A DNA stretch of 64,000 bases from JAAFIP01 sp031367325 (GTDB taxonomy: Bacteria > Pseudomonadota > Gammaproteobacteria > Burkholderiales > Burkholderiaceae_C). Within the stretch, counting starts at the first letter, position 1. Every line of letters begins with the position of its first letter. Below, in pieces: positions 35,465 to 44,005 of this stretch. Location of the stretch: contig JANLPQ010000025.1 in the NCBI GenBank assembly GCA_031367325.1, positions 1-64,000 of the forward strand. Direction: 5' to 3'. Below the pieces are notes generated by a model, which was not told the DNA's origin, did not search any database, and was given only the letters and a program-made list of their open reading frames with translations. A program made the translations under genes and the position numbers.

Positions 35465-35472
35465 GCTACAAT
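35465..35472 (+). promoter_or_regulatory. Extended -10 promoter before the riboswitch
   Basis: GTGCTACAAT gives an extended -10 (TGCTACAAT, TACAAT at 35467-35472) with no good -35. Transcription would begin around 35479, at the base of the riboswitch. Confidence 0.5.
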
Positions 35473-35481
35473 AAAAATGTC

Positions 35482-35685
35482 GACAGCAGGAGAGTGATGC
35501 AACGCAGCTTACAAGCCACATGCATCCACCGAAGGCGCAAACTTCCATAATCGCTCAGGTTCCCGTACTGCCCCAACGACATTAGCCGTCTGGAGAGCCG
35601 ATGTGTGCAACGCACATCGCACCGAAGGAGCAAAACTTATCTTTGTGGGTAAGTTGAATCTCTCAGGTACCAAGGACAGTGGAAG
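35482..35685 (+). ncRNA. Tandem glycine riboswitch
   Basis: Two consecutive aptamers. The first runs from CAGGAGAGTGATGC through CACCGAAGGCGCAAAC to CGCTCAGGTTCCCGTACTG; the second from CTGGAGAGCCGATG through CACCGAAGGAGCAAAA to ATCTCTCAGGTACCAAGGAC. GGAGAG, CACCGAAGGxGCAA and CTCAGG are the conserved core boxes of the family, which binds glycine cooperatively and often turns genes on. It ends about 125 bases before dadA. The expression platform is not clear; no strong terminator lies between. Confidence 0.93.
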
Positions 35686-35811
35686 CGGCCGCAACTTATA
35701 TTGCCTTTTATTTTGTCTGCTATGTTTAGCATAGCTGCCTGAGCATTATCTGCGTGCGTAAACCGTTGTTCTAACGTTTAAAAAACGTTAATTTTCACTA
35801 GGAAACAGGCT

Positions 35812-37137
35812 ATGAAAGTCATCGTATTGGGCGCAGGCGTTACAGGTATTACTACGGCTTGGTTTTTACGCCAGCAGGGCCATGAGGTTACGGTGGTAGA
35901 CCGCAGCGCGGGCGCTGCCATGGAAACCAGCTTCGCCAACGGCGGGCAAATATCAGTTAGCCATGCCGAGCCGTGGGCCAACCCCGGCGCACCGCTAAAG
36001 GTACTCAAGTGGCTGGCCAAAGAAGACGCGCCCCTGCTGTTTAGGCTGCGGGCCGACATGAACCAGTGGCTGTGGGGCCTAGAGTTTTTGCGCAATTGCA
36101 CACCTGCGCGCACGCGGCACAACATCAAACAAATCGTCAACCTGGGCATGTACAGCCGCAGCACACTACAAAAGCTACGCGCCGACCTGGGGCTAGACTA
36201 CAGCGCGCTGACCAAAGGCATATTGCACTTCTACACCAGCCAGGCCGAGTATGACGACGCCCAAGCACCCGCGCGCATCATGCGCGAATACGGCTGCGAG
36301 CTAGACATGAAAACCGCCGCCGAATGCGTGGCCATCGAACCCGCGCTGGCCCAGTGCCAAAGCGCCATCGTAGGCGGCAGCATGACCCCCAGCGACGAAT
36401 CAGGCGACGCTCAAGCATTTACCACCGCGCTGGCCGCCCAATGCGCCGCGCAAGGCGTAGAGTTTTTGTACAACACCCATGTGTTGGGGCTAGAGACGGC
36501 GGGCGGCGCAGGCAGCGCTATTACCAATGTGCAGGTAGCCGCAGGCCGTGGCGAGGCCGGTGGCCAGCTGTGCAGCCTGCAGGCCGACGCGTATGTGATG
36601 TGCCTAGGGTCATTCAGCGCCCAGTGGGCCAAGCTGCTAGGCCAAACCCTGCGCATCTACCCGGCTAAGGGCTATTCGGTTACCCTGCCCGTCATCAACG
36701 AAGCCGCGTCGTACAACGTGAGCCTGACCGACGACGAATACAAGCTGGTGTTCTCCCGCCTGGGCAACCGCCTGCGCATCGCCGGCACCGCAGAGCTAGG
36801 CGGCTACAACACCGACCTGAACCTGGTGCGCTGCCAAGCCATAGTGCGCCGCGTGCGCCAGCTGTTCCCTGATATGACCGACGGCCAAGGCGCCCAGTTT
36901 TGGACCGGCCTGCGCCCCGCCACCCCCAGCAACGTGCCCTACATAGGCCGCAGCAAAACCAGCAACCTGTTCCTTAACACCGGCCACGGCACCCTAGGCT
37001 GGACGCATGCCTGCGGCTCTGGCGCAGCCATTGCCGACATCATGAGCGGCAAGGTGCCCGAGGTAGACTTTGCCTTTACCGGCCTGCCCGCTGCGCAGCG
37101 CCCAGCGGGTGCGTTGCCTAAAGTGCAGTACTCTTAA
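35812..37137 (+). CDS. dadA: D-amino acid dehydrogenase small subunit (DadA-like)
   Basis: A 441-residue FAD enzyme that oxidises D-amino acids to keto acids at the inner membrane. N-terminal FAD motif GAGVTGITTAW; SFANGGQISVSHAEPWANP and the C-terminal GHGTLGWTHACGSG are DadA signatures. Its only visible control is the glycine riboswitch upstream, suggesting that glycine, or the amino-acid load it reports, induces it. Close relatives include glycine oxidases, so glycine itself could be a substrate. Confidence 0.9.
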   Translation: MKVIVLGAGVTGITTAWFLRQQGHEVTVVDRSAGAAMETSFANGGQISVSHAEPWANPGAPLKVLKWLAKEDAPLLFRLRADMNQWLWGLEFLRNCTPARTRHNIKQIVNLGMYSRSTLQKLRADLGLDYSALTKGILHFYTSQAEYDDAQAPARIMREYGCELDMKTAAECVAIEPALAQCQSAIVGGSMTPSDESGDAQAFTTALAAQCAAQGVEFLYNTHVLGLETAGGAGSAITNVQVAAGRGEAGGQLCSLQADAYVMCLGSFSAQWAKLLGQTLRIYPAKGYSVTLPVINEAASYNVSLTDDEYKLVFSRLGNRLRIAGTAELGGYNTDLNLVRCQAIVRRVRQLFPDMTDGQGAQFWTGLRPATPSNVPYIGRSKTSNLFLNTGHGTLGWTHACGSGAAIADIMSGKVPEVDFAFTGLPAAQRPAGALPKVQYS

Positions 37138-37172
37138 TTTGATAGCTGCTTGAGCAGGTTTTACTTGGGTTA
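37137..37172 (+). repeat. Dispersed short repeat
   Basis: Begins at the last base of the dadA stop region. A nearby hairpin (37177-37206, TTGATTAGGCT / AGCCTAGTCAA with a T-rich loop) may help end the transcript. Confidence 0.85.
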
Positions 37173-37256
37173 GGGCTTGATTAGGCTGTTTTTTTAGCCT
37201 AGTCAACCTCTGTACACAGGGCTGCTTCAGTTGCACAGGGCTGCTAGCCCGCCCCC

Positions 37257-37859
37257 TCACTTCACCTCAAACCCCAACACCTTAACCAGCTTGCCTTCGA
37301 TGTACAGCTTAAAAACGTAGCGGCCTGGGGGGTCGCCGTCGGCTATGGACCATACTCTGTACAGCAGGCCTGATGTGTCGGGCTGTATTTCAAAATCGGT
37401 GCTGGCTACCCTGCTGTCGTCGGACACAGTGCGGGTGCCTGTGGTGTCGGTTGCGCCCCAAGTGACGGGGAAATCGGGCAAGATTAATTCTTCGCGCATT
37501 TTGACGGTGGGCGTAGGGTTGGACTGGTGTGTGCGCAGTTGAATTACCCAGCCGAAGGGTTGGCCAGCGACCAAGGGCACGGCGGTGGCTGCGGTAAAGC
37601 TGAAGTCCTCGGTTGTTGAAGTAGTGAACACGCCTACTTTGGCGCTGACGACTTGGTAGCTGTGCGGTTTGCGGGTTTTGCTTTTAGCGGGCTGGGATAT
37701 GGAAGTGGAAGTGGAAGTGGAAGCGGGTGTGGACGTGTGTAGAGGTGCGATGAGCGTCACATCTGTTGTGGCTTTGGCTGAAGGGGCAGCGGCTGCAGAG
37801 TTGTAGGCTAGGTTGCACAGAGCCACGCCTACAAGCAGTGCAGAGATAAGTTGTTTCAT
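37257..37859 (-). CDS. Exported protein of unknown function (possible DUF3859)
   Basis: A 200-residue protein with a signal peptide (MKQLISALLVGVALCNLAYN, cut near AAA). A low-complexity STPASTSTSTS linker follows, encoded by a short hexanucleotide run at about 37697-37720. The beta-rich C-terminal domain ends DPPGRYVFKLYIEGKLVKVL, which resembles the end of DUF3859-type periplasmic proteins. The family assignment is tentative. It stands alone between dadA and a lysR-type gene. Confidence 0.65.
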   Translation of the reverse strand: MKQLISALLVGVALCNLAYNSAAAAPSAKATTDVTLIAPLHTSTPASTSTSTSISQPAKSKTRKPHSYQVVSAKVGVFTTSTTEDFSFTAATAVPLVAGQPFGWVIQLRTHQSNPTPTVKMREELILPDFPVTWGATDTTGTRTVSDDSRVASTDFEIQPDTSGLLYRVWSIADGDPPGRYVFKLYIEGKLVKVLGFEVK

Positions 37860-38072
37860 AAGAATTTGTCTTCAAGGGTGGCCGACTACTTACCAGTGAA
37901 CAGCCGGTTTTACCGGGCTAGTCAGCGACAACTTGGACTTTAAATTCTCGCAGAACAGATGCTGGCGGCAGCGTGATTAACGCACGTTTATGTGTTAATT
38001 ATGCATGATTGAAGCCATGCCAACTACTATTAATTCAATAGCTGCTTGAGCAGGTTTTACTTGGGTTGTAGC
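37860..38072. other. Intergenic, with dispersed repeat
   Basis: Includes a dispersed repeat at 38032-38068 and otherwise no recognised element; it should hold the promoter of the exported-protein gene at its left end. Confidence 0.4.
38032..38068 (+). repeat. Dispersed short repeat
   Basis: Consensus copy just after the lysR-type stop codon. Confidence 0.9.
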
Positions 38073-38984
38073 CTATTTATCCATTAAAAAATCAACCAAA
38101 ACACGTACTTTGGCGGCTAGATGTTTGTTTTGCGGGTACAGCAGATAAAACGGCCTAGTTCGGCCTGCGAAGGGTTGCAGCACTTCGGCTAATTCATTGG
38201 CGTAGCTGTTTGCTATCCAGCCCATGGTTTGCACCAGGCCCATGCCTGTGCGGGCCAGCACTACGGCGCCTAGCGGGTCTTCGGACACTTGTACGCTGCT
38301 GTGGGGTTGCAGCTCAATCGGCTGACCGTTTTGCATAAACAGCCAGGGCATGGCACGGCCGGTGCTGGGCAGGGTGAAGGGCAGCAGGGTGTGCTGCCCT
38401 TTGTGTTGTGCGGTGTCTTGCAGGTCTTGCAAACTGTGCGGCGTGCCGCGTGCGCGCAGGTAGGTGGGGCTGGCGTACACACCCACGGGGGCGTCTTCTA
38501 GCTTGCGGGCCACCAGGCGCGAATCGGGCGGCGTGCCTTGGCGAATGGCCACGTCGTAGCCTTCATCGACAAAGTCGATATTGCGGTTGGAAATATTAAT
38601 GTCTAGCTCTACATCGGGGTACAGCGCGCGAAACGCAGGCAGGCGCGGCAGCAGGCGGTAGTGCGCATACGTGCTGGGCACGCTAATGCGCAGGTTGCCG
38701 CGCGCCTGCGTGTGCTGGCCGGTAATGCTGCGCTGAGCGTCATCAATTTGACTTAATGCCGCGCGGCATTGCTCGTAGTACATGCGGCCATCATCAGTCA
38801 GCTGCATGCTGCGCGTGGTGCGCCTAAACAGCTTGTTGCCCAGCCGCTCTTCTAGCCGGCCTACGCTGCGGCTGACGGCGGCTGGTGTTAGCGCCAGCGC
38901 GCGGGCGGCGGCGGTAAAGCTGCCTAGCTCGGCCGCTTTGCAAAAGATGGCGATGCTGCCCAGCTGGGTGTGTAGTGCGTCCAT
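38073..38984 (-). CDS. LysR-family regulator
   Basis: A 303-residue LysR-type activator/repressor. The N-terminal winged helix is FCKAAELGSFTAAARALALT followed by AVSRSVGRLEERLGNKLF; the C-terminal periplasmic-binding-like co-inducer domain follows. It is divergent from the DJ-1/PfpI gene with 148 bases between, the usual arrangement for a LysR regulator and its target. The ligand is unknown. Confidence 0.92.
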   Translation of the reverse strand: MDALHTQLGSIAIFCKAAELGSFTAAARALALTPAAVSRSVGRLEERLGNKLFRRTTRSMQLTDDGRMYYEQCRAALSQIDDAQRSITGQHTQARGNLRISVPSTYAHYRLLPRLPAFRALYPDVELDINISNRNIDFVDEGYDVAIRQGTPPDSRLVARKLEDAPVGVYASPTYLRARGTPHSLQDLQDTAQHKGQHTLLPFTLPSTGRAMPWLFMQNGQPIELQPHSSVQVSEDPLGAVVLARTGMGLVQTMGWIANSYANELAEVLQPFAGRTRPFYLLYPQNKHLAAKVRVLVDFLMDK

Positions 38985-39132
38985 AGTTCGTCAATAGCTT
39001 TGAGGTTTATTAATTACATAGCGTATCAATTAAATCAAATTAAAGGGTATTTATCTAACTTTAGCATTGCAATATAGTCGCCCTAGTGGTTTTAAACCAC
39101 CTTTGTTTTTCCCCCTTTTGAAGGAGCTTTGT

Positions 39133-39825
39133 ATGCAACCCGTTTTAATGATCGTTACCTCGCACGCCCAGCTGGGCAATACTGGCAAACCTACCGGCAT
39201 TTGGGCCGAAGAGCTCACCACGCCTTACTACGCGCTGCAAGACGCAGGTTTTGAGGTGACTTTGGCGTCGCCCCAAGGCGGCAAGCCACCGTTTGTGGCC
39301 GACTCGCTAGAAATTAAGCCAGAAGATAAAAACAGCACCGTCACCCGCTTTTTAGCCGACCCGGTGGCCATGGGCAAATTTAACGCTACACACAAAGCCG
39401 CTGCCATGAACGCAGCCGACTTTAGCGCCGTGTTTTTACCCGGCGGCCACGGCACCATGTGGGACACCGCCACTGACACCGCCACTGCACGGCTGGTAGC
39501 AGACAGCTTTAACGCAGGCAAGCCCACCGCTGCGGTGTGCCATGGCCCAGCAGGCTTGGTTAACGCGCTACGCACCGACGGCAAAAGCATCTTGTTTGGC
39601 AAAAAAGTCAACGGCTTTACCAACGCCGAAGAAACCGCCGCCGGCCTGATGGACGTAGTGCCTTTTCACCTGGAAACCAAAATGCGCGAACTGGGCGGCA
39701 TATTTGAAAGCGGCCCCGACTGGGCCCCATACGCTGTGCGCGACGGCAACCTGATTACCGGGCAAAACCCAGCATCTAGTGCGCTGGTGGCGCAGCATGT
39801 CGTAGCAGCCCTGCAGGGTAAATAA
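39133..39825 (+). CDS. DJ-1/PfpI family protein (Hsp31-like glyoxalase/chaperone)
   Basis: A 230-residue class I amidotransferase-fold protein. The nucleophile elbow is AAVCHGPAGLV with C136; the acidic residue is in TTPYYAL / GGHGTMWD, and the region fits DJ-1 proteins that detoxify methylglyoxal or act as holdases. ATG at 39133 follows GAAGGAGC, so the longer ORF from 39067 is rejected. Probably controlled by the divergent LysR gene. Confidence 0.9.
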   Translation: MQPVLMIVTSHAQLGNTGKPTGIWAEELTTPYYALQDAGFEVTLASPQGGKPPFVADSLEIKPEDKNSTVTRFLADPVAMGKFNATHKAAAMNAADFSAVFLPGGHGTMWDTATDTATARLVADSFNAGKPTAAVCHGPAGLVNALRTDGKSILFGKKVNGFTNAEETAAGLMDVVPFHLETKMRELGGIFESGPDWAPYAVRDGNLITGQNPASSALVAQHVVAALQGK

Positions 39826-39890
39826 GCTGGCTAGATACACTAATTAGATACGCTATTATGAGCCACTGCGACAAGTCATCGCAGCAGCCA

Positions 39891-39936
39891 CTGCAGGTCG
39901 TCTTGAACTACGACTTGCAGTAGTTCTGCTTTTTTA
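39891..39936 (+). terminator. Rho-independent terminator after DJ-1 gene
   Basis: CTGCAGGTCGT and ACGACTTGCAG pair over 11 bp with one G-U, loop CTTGAACT, then TTCTGCTTTTTT. Confidence 0.8.
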
Positions 39937-39944
39937 TTACTATT

Positions 39945-39981
39945 AATTTAATAGCTGCTTGAGCAGGATTTACTTGGGTTA
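39945..39981 (+). repeat. Dispersed short repeat
   Basis: Consensus copy with CAGGATTTAC, between terminator and the YbhB gene. Confidence 0.9.
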
Positions 39982-40016
39982 CCACCCTAAAACCTTCATA
40001 AAAAGTACCTTACAAC

Positions 40017-40580
40017 ATGAAAAATACGCTTATCACCCTCGTTACCGCTATCGCAGCCCTCACAGGCGCTGCGTCAGCGCAGGCCGAGAAATTTAGCCTG
40101 GCCAGTGCAGACATTGCTGCGGGCAAAAAGATTGCGCAAAAGTTTGTCTTCAACAGCTTTGGCTGCACCGGCGAGAACATATCGCCCGCGTTAAGCTGGA
40201 AGAACGCACCCGCTGGCACCAAGAGTTTTGCCGTGATGGTGCACGACCCTGATGCACCTACCGGTGGCGCAGGTTTTTGGCACTGGGCGGTGGTTAACCT
40301 GCCCGCCAGCACCACAGCCCTGCCCCAAGGCGCAGGCGCGGCTGACAGCAAAACCCTGCCCGAAGGTGCACGCCAAATCAACACCGACTTTGGCACCCCC
40401 CAGTGGGGCGGCCCGTGCCCACCCGTGGGCAACAAGCCGCACCGCTATAACTTTACCGTGTACGCGCTAAAAGTAGACAAGCTCGATTTGCCTGCTAACG
40501 CCACAGCGTCGCTGACCGGTTTTATGGTCAACGGCAACGCCTTGGGCAAGGCTACGCTGACTGGCTTATACGGTCGTTGA
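40017..40580 (+). CDS. YbhB/YbcL-type PEBP-family periplasmic protein
   Basis: A 187-residue protein with a signal peptide (MKNTLITLVTAIAALTGAAS, cut after AQA). The PEBP fold is marked by CTGENISPALSWKNAP, VMVHDPDAPTGG and HWAVVNLP, then GGPCPPVGNKPHRYNFTVYA (exactly the ligand-site region). The bacterial role is unclear; the family is related to Raf kinase inhibitor proteins. Confidence 0.9.
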   Translation: MKNTLITLVTAIAALTGAASAQAEKFSLASADIAAGKKIAQKFVFNSFGCTGENISPALSWKNAPAGTKSFAVMVHDPDAPTGGAGFWHWAVVNLPASTTALPQGAGAADSKTLPEGARQINTDFGTPQWGGPCPPVGNKPHRYNFTVYALKVDKLDLPANATASLTGFMVNGNALGKATLTGLYGR

Positions 40581-40644
40581 TCGGGCGCTAATTCATTATC
40601 AACAGGCAGTTGATTAGAAACACTTTGCAAGGCATATCGCGTTT

Positions 40645-41076
40645 ATGAAATACCTTCACACCATGGTGCGCGTCACCGATTTGGATGCGTCGTTAGACTT
40701 TTATTGCAACAAGCTGGGCCTGGCCTTGCTGAGCAAACGCGATGTGCCTGCAGGACGTTTTACCCTGGCATTTTTAGCAGCGCCGGGCGACGACACAGCG
40801 CAAGTCGAGCTAACCTACAACTGGCCCACCGACAACCGTATTGAGGCTTACACCGGTGGCCGCAACTTTGGCCACCTAGCCTACGCGGTAGACGATATTT
40901 ACGCCTTGTGCACCCGGCTGCAGGGCCATGGTGTGGTGATCAACCGCCCACCGCGCGATGGCCGCATGGCATTTATCCGCTCACCCGACGGCATATCCAT
41001 AGAGCTACTCCAAAGCGGCCCGGCACTGCCACCCCAAGAACCATGGAAATCTATGGCGAATACCGGGGCTTGGTAA
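40645..41076 (+). CDS. gloA: Lactoylglutathione lyase (glyoxalase I)
   Basis: A 143-residue VOC-fold enzyme that isomerises the methylglyoxal-glutathione adduct. H6-region HTMVRVTDLDASLDFY, then ELTYNW with the metal Glu, FGHLAYAVDD with His, and SPDGISIELLQ with the final Glu. Together with the DJ-1 gene it may contribute to aldehyde detoxification. Confidence 0.92.
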   Translation: MKYLHTMVRVTDLDASLDFYCNKLGLALLSKRDVPAGRFTLAFLAAPGDDTAQVELTYNWPTDNRIEAYTGGRNFGHLAYAVDDIYALCTRLQGHGVVINRPPRDGRMAFIRSPDGISIELLQSGPALPPQEPWKSMANTGAW

Positions 41077-41426
41077 CGAACTTTGACATCGCGGCTTCGC
41101 GGTGTAGAGTGTGCCGAAGATGTCTTTGCTTAAACCTCGCGATTTCGCGGCCTAGTGCAGGCCCCAAGGTTGAGCACCGGTCTGGAGGTGAGGCGCGTTT
41201 GGCTTGTTTTGCGGCCTGTTTTTACAGTGTCTCGGGCCTCTAACCCAAGTAAATCCTGCTCAAGCAGCTATGGTATCTATAGTGATCTGGGTTGCTGCTG
41301 GAGCATCTATTTGCGCATCAGCAAGTAGGAAATTTTGCTCTGTCCCCACCTGCGCTCTAACCACCCAGTACAAAACACAGGGAAAATAGCGTATCTATAA
41401 AAGCGACAATTTGAAAGAAATACGCA
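41077..41426. other. Intergenic region after gloA
   Basis: Contains a short hairpin ACATCGCGGCTTCGCGGTGT (about 41086-41105) that may end gloA transcription, and a minus-oriented dispersed repeat at 41241-41272. No gene recognised. Confidence 0.4.
41241..41272 (-). repeat. Dispersed short repeat
   Basis: Consensus copy; a chance ORF over it reads LTQVNPAQAAMVS, showing the same frame as in the coding copies. Confidence 0.9.
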
Positions 41427-41606
41427 ATGAAAGTACTTCTATCCAATGTTTCGCCACAGGATGTAGGCCTCTTGCACGAATTTATTATGGTTTTGGCCAA
41501 GAGTGATGGTGTTGCTGAAATTATGACAATCGCCTACTTTGCACGCAAACCGTGTCAGTGCTGTATTTACCTAGCACAAAGACCTAGCGGCGACCATCTA
41601 GCCTAG
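41427..41606 (+). pseudogene. 59-codon ORF resembling the start of a GNAT acetyltransferase
   Basis: ATG at 41427 to TAG at 41604-41606. The product begins MKVLLSNVSPQDVGLLHEF and continues IMVLAKSDGVAEIM, like the first helix of GNAT N-acetyltransferases (..DV..L..FI..LA...). The acetyl-CoA-binding motif is missing, so it looks like a decayed 5' remnant. It has no clear ribosome site. A real small protein cannot be excluded. Confidence 0.4.
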
Positions 41607-41680
41607 TGAAAGCGCGCTGCTAGAAAAAAACTACAAAGCTACAAAAGCAACAAGCAACTTATGAAGTACTTTAGCTGCCG

Positions 41681-41717
41681 CAACCCGCAGATACTGCTCA
41701 ACCAGCTATCAAATAAA
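41681..41717 (-). repeat. Dispersed short repeat, degenerate
   Basis: AACCCGCAGATACTGCTCAA then CCAGCTAT: core recognisable with several substitutions. Confidence 0.6.
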
Positions 41718-41752
41718 TAGTAGTCTAAACCATCGTCAAACTAGCAAACCCA

Positions 41753-42841
41753 TCAAACCAAAGACGTATCTACCCACGCATTGATCCTTAAAAGCGCTGC
41801 AGCAACATCCCCAGGTGGTAAAAAACTAGCCTGCGCGGCCTCGCGCATGCCTTGCAGCAGTTGCGTCCAGGTAAGCCCCGCCTCGTCGTGCGCGCGCTGC
41901 AATTCGGTGGTTTGCGTGACCTGCGACACTAACCGGTTATCGGCCTGTATAGACACCGACAAACCGTGGGCCAGCATGTCGCGCACCGGGTGGGTGGCCA
42001 CGCTGGGCCAAGCGCCAGTGTGGATATTGCTGGTAGGGCACACCTCAAAATGTACCTTGGCCTCGCGCGCACGCGCCATGCGCTGCGCTGCGCCCGGGCC
42101 CACTGCAATTTGCACACCGTGGCCAATGCGCGTGGCACCCAATCCAATAGCCTCGATCACTCTTTCGCCTACATCAGCTTCTCCAGCGTGCAAGGTAATG
42201 CCCAGCCCAGCCTCACGCGCCAGTGCTATGGCGTGTGCATGCGCAGTGACCGGAAAGCCGCGCTCAGCGCCGGCTAAGTCAAAGCCAATCACCCCGGCGT
42301 GCTGCAGTTGGGTCGCCAGTTGTGCGTTGCGCAGCACGGCTTGGGGTGTGTCGGTGCGCATGCCGCACACAATCATGCCGCAGGCCAGGCCTGTGGCGGC
42401 GCGGCCTCGGGCCAAGCCGCTTAGCATGGCGGTTAAAGCGGCTTCTGCAGTTAGCGGCGCGCCATGTGCGCCCCCAGCATACGGCTCCACCAAATGCGGT
42501 GCCATGCGAAATTCGGCTAACACCGCGCCATCTGCAGCGGCGTCTTCTACCGCCTCAAAAGCTACCCGCTCGCAGGCCTCCTCGCTGGCCATGGCGGCTA
42601 CGGTTAAGGCAAAACTGGCCACATAGCGCTCTAGTGAACCTGAATTAGCTTGGGTGTAAATCCACTGCGCCAGCCCCTGCGCCGTGTCGGCAGGCAATGG
42701 CACGCCACGTGCTTTGCTCAATTGCAGCAATGTTTCTGGTCGCAGATTGCCGTCTAAATGCTCATGGAGCACCACTTTGGGGAAATCGAGCATAGTTGAC
42801 ACGGCCTTCATCTGCTTTAATATCCTGTCTTGGAATACCAT
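41753..42841 (-). CDS. add: Adenosine deaminase
   Basis: A metal-dependent amidohydrolase of up to 362 residues converting adenosine to inosine. Zinc ligands H26 and H28 in HEHLDG; catalytic segment LHAGEAD; RIGHGVQ; and ADNRLVSQ in the place of the usual TDN/TDD motif. The start could also be an internal ATG at 42811 or 42793; all keep the His pair. Divergent from a nucleoside ABC transporter, 57 bases away, pointing to purine nucleoside salvage. Confidence 0.9.
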   Translation of the reverse strand: MVFQDRILKQMKAVSTMLDFPKVVLHEHLDGNLRPETLLQLSKARGVPLPADTAQGLAQWIYTQANSGSLERYVASFALTVAAMASEEACERVAFEAVEDAAADGAVLAEFRMAPHLVEPYAGGAHGAPLTAEAALTAMLSGLARGRAATGLACGMIVCGMRTDTPQAVLRNAQLATQLQHAGVIGFDLAGAERGFPVTAHAHAIALAREAGLGITLHAGEADVGERVIEAIGLGATRIGHGVQIAVGPGAAQRMARAREAKVHFEVCPTSNIHTGAWPSVATHPVRDMLAHGLSVSIQADNRLVSQVTQTTELQRAHDEAGLTWTQLLQGMREAAQASFLPPGDVAAALLRINAWVDTSLV

Positions 42842-42898
42842 AAATTTTTACATAGTTTGCGGTACAGTTTTTATTCACTTTAACCGAAGGACATTCTT

Positions 42899-43969
42899 AT
42901 GCGCCGCAGCACTTTTGCTTACACATTGTCAGCCTTGGCCATTGCCGTTTTGATCACCGCATGTGGCAAAAAAGAAGAGGCTGCACCAGCGCCTGCTGCT
43001 GCGCCCGCCCCTGCAGCTGCACCCGCCGCACCCGCAGCCGCTGCGCCAGAGGCCGCAGCAGGCCAGCCTGCCGTGATTTTTGACATGGGCGGCAAGTTCG
43101 ACAAATCTTTCAACGAGGCCGCCTACAACGGTGCCGAACAGTGGAAGAAAGAGTCTGGCAAGCAATACCTCGAGTTTGAAGTGACCAACCCATCGCAGCG
43201 CGAACAAGCCATTCGGCGCATGGCCGAAAAAGGCGCTAACCCTATTATTGGTATTGGCTTTAGCCAGGGCGAGGCGCTAGAAAAGGTTGCCAAAGAGTTT
43301 CCTAAGCTCAACTTTGCCATCGTTGACTTTGTAGTCAACCAGCCTAACGTGCAGTCGCTGGTGTTTAAAGAGCAAGAAGGCAGCTTCTTGGTGGGCATGC
43401 TGGCCGCGCAAGCGTCCAAAACTGGCAAAGTAGGCTTTGTGGGCGGTATGGACATTCCGCTCATCCGCAAATTTCAGTGCGGCTATGAACAAGGCGCTAA
43501 ATTTGTCAACGCCAAAGTCACCACCTACGCCAACATGACCGGCACCACCGGCGCAGCCTGGAACGACCCTGCACGCGGCGGCGAGCTGACCAAAGCGCAA
43601 ATCGCCAAAGGTGCTGACGTGATCTTTGCAGCCGCTGGCGGCACAGGCATGGGCGTGTACCAAGCCGCCAAAGACGCTGGCAAATTCGCCATCGGTGTGG
43701 ACAGCAACCAAAACTACATTCAGCCTGGCACCATGCTAACGTCAATGCTGAAAAAGGTCGACGTAGCTATCTACAACGTGATGAAAAAGCATGAAGCTGG
43801 TGTGACAAACCTAGGCCTGAAAGAAGGCGGCGTGGACTACGCCATGGACGCTAACAACGAGAAACTGGTCACCGCTGAAATGCGTGCCAAAGTAGACGCA
43901 GCCAAGGCCGACATCATCAGCGGAAAAATCAAAGTGATCGACTACATGGCTGCTAACAAGTGTGAATAA
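42899..43969 (+). CDS. BMP-family nucleoside-binding lipoprotein
   Basis: A 356-residue substrate-binding lipoprotein. The signal peptide ends in LITAC with lipidated C22; an Ala/Pro-rich linker follows (about 26-53), then the BMP fold (VIFDMGGKFDKSFNEAAYNG, IIGIGFSQGEAL, VGMDIP-like GGMDIPLIRKF, AIGVDSNQNYI). BMP proteins of this type bind purine nucleosides for ABC import. GAAGGAC precedes the ATG. First gene of the bmp-ATPase-permease-permease-cdd set. Confidence 0.92.
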   Translation: MRRSTFAYTLSALAIAVLITACGKKEEAAPAPAAAPAPAAAPAAPAAAAPEAAAGQPAVIFDMGGKFDKSFNEAAYNGAEQWKKESGKQYLEFEVTNPSQREQAIRRMAEKGANPIIGIGFSQGEALEKVAKEFPKLNFAIVDFVVNQPNVQSLVFKEQEGSFLVGMLAAQASKTGKVGFVGGMDIPLIRKFQCGYEQGAKFVNAKVTTYANMTGTTGAAWNDPARGGELTKAQIAKGADVIFAAAGGTGMGVYQAAKDAGKFAIGVDSNQNYIQPGTMLTSMLKKVDVAIYNVMKKHEAGVTNLGLKEGGVDYAMDANNEKLVTAEMRAKVDAAKADIISGKIKVIDYMAANKCE

Positions 43970-44005
43970 GAGTGCGCGTAAAACATAGCATTAGACGGGC
44001 ATGAC

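Noticed and set aside
35509..35694. 61-codon minus-strand ORF
   Set aside because: It lies antisense to the glycine riboswitch, which explains the conservation.
35723..35757. Possible further dispersed repeat copy (CATAGCTGCCTGAGCATTAT)
   Set aside because: Too degenerate beyond the core to be counted with confidence.
41204..41389. 61-codon ORF reading LTQVNPAQAA with a hydrophobic stretch
   Set aside because: It is an intergenic repeat copy read by chance, with no ribosome site or mature domain after the signal-like part.
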